Positions 62,043 to 64,000 of a DNA stretch of 64,000 nucleotides are shown in pieces (position 1 is the stretch's first letter; each line of letters opens with the position of its first letter). The position numbers and the translations under genes were made by a program. The notes below the pieces were generated by a model that saw nothing but the letters and a program-made list of their open reading frames with translations, ran no database searches and had not been told where the DNA came from. The stretch comes from an uncultured Bacteroidota bacterium (GTDB lineage Bacteria > Bacteroidota > Bacteroidia > Bacteroidales > P3). The stretch covers positions 62,001 to 126,000 of the forward strand of contig CADAQX010000009.1 of the NCBI GenBank assembly GCA_902790215.1, read 5' to 3'.

Positions 62043-63422
62043 TTACCCGTCAATGTCGTCTTCAGTGAAGTTGCGGGCCAGCCAGTCGGCGATGGACTTG
62101 CCGAAACTAGCGCCATCCCGATTGAGGAGTTTCTTCTTGGGTTTCCTCTCCTTGGACTTCTTGGTTTCGGTATCGGTCTCAACCTCTTCCTGCTGGACAG
62201 TCACTTCCTCAGCGATGGGTTCGGGTTCTGCATCGGCCACAGACTGTGCCTTTTTTTCTTCCTCCAAAATGCCGTAGATAACCAGACCCACACCAGTGGC
62301 ATACATGGGATTGCTGAGGTTTTCGTATGGGAAGTTGTCGTCCTTGTCGAGGTTTTCGGTGGAGACTCCCACACGCGAGTCAATGCCTGTAATGAGTTCG
62401 GAGAATTCTTTGATATGGGTGAGATTTGCACCACCACCGGTCAGCACGACGCCCGCGATAAGCTGACGCTCGAAGCCCGACTTCTGGATTTCGTAGAGCA
62501 CCTGTTCCAGCAGCTGGCGCATGCGTGCATTGATGATGACGGCGAGGGTCTTGACACTGATTTCGCGCGGAGCCTGGTTGCGGATGCCGGGGATGGCAAT
62601 GATGTCATCCTGACTGACACTCGTGGGCAGGCATGAGCCGAACTTGATCTTCAGGCTCTCGGCCTGATGTTTCAGAATCATGCAATTGTTGTGGATGTCG
62701 TTGGTGATGACATTTCCTGCGAGAGGAAGCACCGAGGTATGGCGGATGATACCTTCGTGGAAGATGGCAATATCGGTGGTGCCGCCGCCGATGTCCACCA
62801 ATGCCACACCGGCCGCTTTGTCACCGTCGTCAAGCACAGCATAGGAAGAGGCGATGGGTTCAAGCACAACGCCTTTAATGCGCAGACCCGCCTCGGCCAC
62901 AGCGTCACGGATATTACGCACGTTATTGGTGTTGCCCGTGACGATATGGAAATTGGCCATCAGACACTTGCCCGCAACGCCCACAGGGTCGATGTCGTTT
63001 TCAAGCTTGTCGTTGTCGACAATATAGTTCTGTGGAAAGACATGGATGATTTCCTCGCCAGGGTCGAGCATTATGCGGTTCTGCTCTTCGATAAGACGGT
63101 CCACATCGGCCTTTTCGATGAGTCGCTGGTCTTCGGCAATCATCACGCTGCCCTGATTCGGGCGGCTTTTGATGTGCTGACCGGCAATGCCCACATAAAC
63201 CTCTTCCACGTCGTAATTGGCCATTTCGGAGGCGTCGCTTACCGCACGACGGATGGAATTGGCTGTGTCGTAGATGTTGCGCACTATGCCGTGTTCCACA
63301 CCCACGGACTCCGTTTTGCCGAATCCTTTAATCTGGATTTTGCCGTTTTCGGCGCGCAGACCGATGAAACAGGCGATTTTTGTTGTTCCGATGTCAAGAC
63401 CTACAATGTATTTACTACTCAT
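62043..63422 (-). CDS. ftsA: Cell division protein FtsA
   Basis: A 459-residue actin-like protein that tethers FtsZ to the membrane. It shows the phosphate-1 loop GLDIGTTKIACFIG, the 1C domain, phosphate-2 VDIGGGTTDIAIF and adenosine loop VVLTGGGANLTHI. A Lys/Glu-rich linker (about 380-435) leads to the amphipathic C-terminal helix (SIADWLARNFTED) used for membrane binding. Gene order ftsQ-ftsA-ftsZ is conserved. Confidence 0.95.
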   Translation of the reverse strand: MSSKYIVGLDIGTTKIACFIGLRAENGKIQIKGFGKTESVGVEHGIVRNIYDTANSIRRAVSDASEMANYDVEEVYVGIAGQHIKSRPNQGSVMIAEDQRLIEKADVDRLIEEQNRIMLDPGEEIIHVFPQNYIVDNDKLENDIDPVGVAGKCLMANFHIVTGNTNNVRNIRDAVAEAGLRIKGVVLEPIASSYAVLDDGDKAAGVALVDIGGGTTDIAIFHEGIIRHTSVLPLAGNVITNDIHNNCMILKHQAESLKIKFGSCLPTSVSQDDIIAIPGIRNQAPREISVKTLAVIINARMRQLLEQVLYEIQKSGFERQLIAGVVLTGGGANLTHIKEFSELITGIDSRVGVSTENLDKDDNFPYENLSNPMYATGVGLVIYGILEEEKKAQSVADAEPEPIAEEVTVQQEEVETDTETKKSKERKPKKKLLNRDGASFGKSIADWLARNFTEDDIDG

Positions 63423-63531
63423 GGCATTTATTTTTTATTGTTTATATTTTCAGTGAATGATATTTTGAATGTGTGAATGTGTTTTGTTGATATGTTGATA
63501 TGTTGATATGATGCGAGCCGTATAAACTCAT

Positions 63532-64000
63532 TTATGAATTAACGAATTTATTATTTCTTTTCGTGCACACCACCTGGCCGTGGTATTTGACACTTATCTG
63601 GCTGTATGTCTCCCATCCCACTTTCGGCAGTCCTTGCTTGTAGAGGACAAGCAAGTTGCGGAATTTCTCGTCAAGGTTCTGGTCGGAGCCCATCTGCACC
63701 ACATGGTTTCCCAGTTTAGGGGTTAGGAAAAGGTCGCCTTTGCCGTCACGGTATATCTGGTCGAACAGCGGTGAGAGGTCGGGGTGCCGGTCGAGATAGC
63801 TGGCCAAATTCCACACCTGCTCCAATCCTTTGCCTTTTTCCGGGATGTTTCCACTGGCCACCAACACGTCACACTCCGACACCTGGCTGAGCGGCACTCG
63901 CTTCGCCTGGTCGTCAAGATAGTACTCGCTGCCTTGGCTGCACACACGGACTATGGGACGGCGCTGCACGGCATGCACCACCACATCGCCACCGATAGAG
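63532..64000 (-). CDS. ftsQ: Cell division protein FtsQ, C-terminal part (cut by window end)
   Basis: About 155 codons open to the end of the window. The sequence (VQRRPIVRV, YYLDDQAKRVPLS, LPKVGWETYSQISVKYHGQVVCTK) fits the FtsQ/DivIB beta domain behind POTRA, with position upstream of ftsA as support. FtsQ is a bitopic divisome protein that binds FtsB and FtsL. The transmembrane helix and POTRA start lie outside the window. Confidence 0.85.
   Translation of the reverse strand, partial: SIGGDVVVHAVQRRPIVRVCSQGSEYYLDDQAKRVPLSQVSECDVLVASGNIPEKGKGLEQVWNLASYLDRHPDLSPLFDQIYRDGKGDLFLTPKLGNHVVQMGSDQNLDEKFRNLLVLYKQGLPKVGWETYSQISVKYHGQVVCTKRNNKFVNS

Overview
The window looks like one contiguous stretch of a Bacteroidota chromosome, most likely order Bacteroidales; I cannot fix the family. 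The evidence is a type IX secretion/gliding operon (porP/sprF-like, gldK, gldL, gldM, gldN plus a second gldN), a T9SS type-B sorting domain protein, GSCFA, DUF4294, DUF4159 and DUF5692 proteins, FtsZ and FtsA of the Bacteroidota type, and repeated promoter -7 elements of the form TAnnTTTG just upstream of genes.

Layout. 1-2.9 kb: 3' end of an NCS2 purine-type permease, then a leftward three-gene set coding for a sensory-looking [FeFe]-hydrogenase homologue, an RsbW-like ATPase and a DRTGG protein. 3.2-7.1 kb: LD-carboxypeptidase, a polysaccharide-deacetylase-like protein, a KdsC-like HAD phosphatase and an RlpA-like protein (envelope and wall functions). 7.4-14.6 kb: the T9SS operon. 14.6-24.1 kb: a CobW-type metallochaperone GTPase with a His-rich loop, a PlsC-type acyltransferase, DUF4294, NlpC/P60, FadD, HolA and a TonB-dependent receptor. 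25-35 kb: a DUF3089 lipoprotein, DnaE, GSCFA, Ddl, a T9SS cargo protein and DUF5692. 34.9-36 kb: two small lipoproteins.

36.4-48.8 kb is the accessory part. A complete phosphate module (porin, PstS-C-A-B, a Pit transporter with a PhoU-like tail, PhoB and PhoR) lies between short copies of the 3' end of tRNA-Leu(CAG). The intact tRNA gene is at 48.7 kb. A second, 1.8 kb segment between the tRNA and the middle copy carries one AAA/DUF4143 ATPase. A broken serine-recombinase gene and a 50-residue HTH-like ORF touch the middle copy. A C-terminal porin fragment sits directly behind pstB, where phoU is often found.

48.7-64 kb: two tRNA-Leu genes, a very large secreted Bacteroidales protein broken by a frameshift near its N-terminus, an LTA-synthase-type sulfatase, rsmE, DUF4159, mnmA, a DMT transporter and the division genes ftsZ, ftsA and ftsQ (the last cut by the window end).

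Three repeat families have no explanation in the gene list. One is a roughly 25 bp dyad motif present six times, once as a perfect 12+5+12 palindrome next to a promoter. The second is a roughly 120 bp intergenic repeat present three times. The third is a heptanucleotide repeat family concentrated in 55.8-57.8 kb that enters the reading frames of rsmE and the DUF4159 gene, where a one-unit change would shift the frame.
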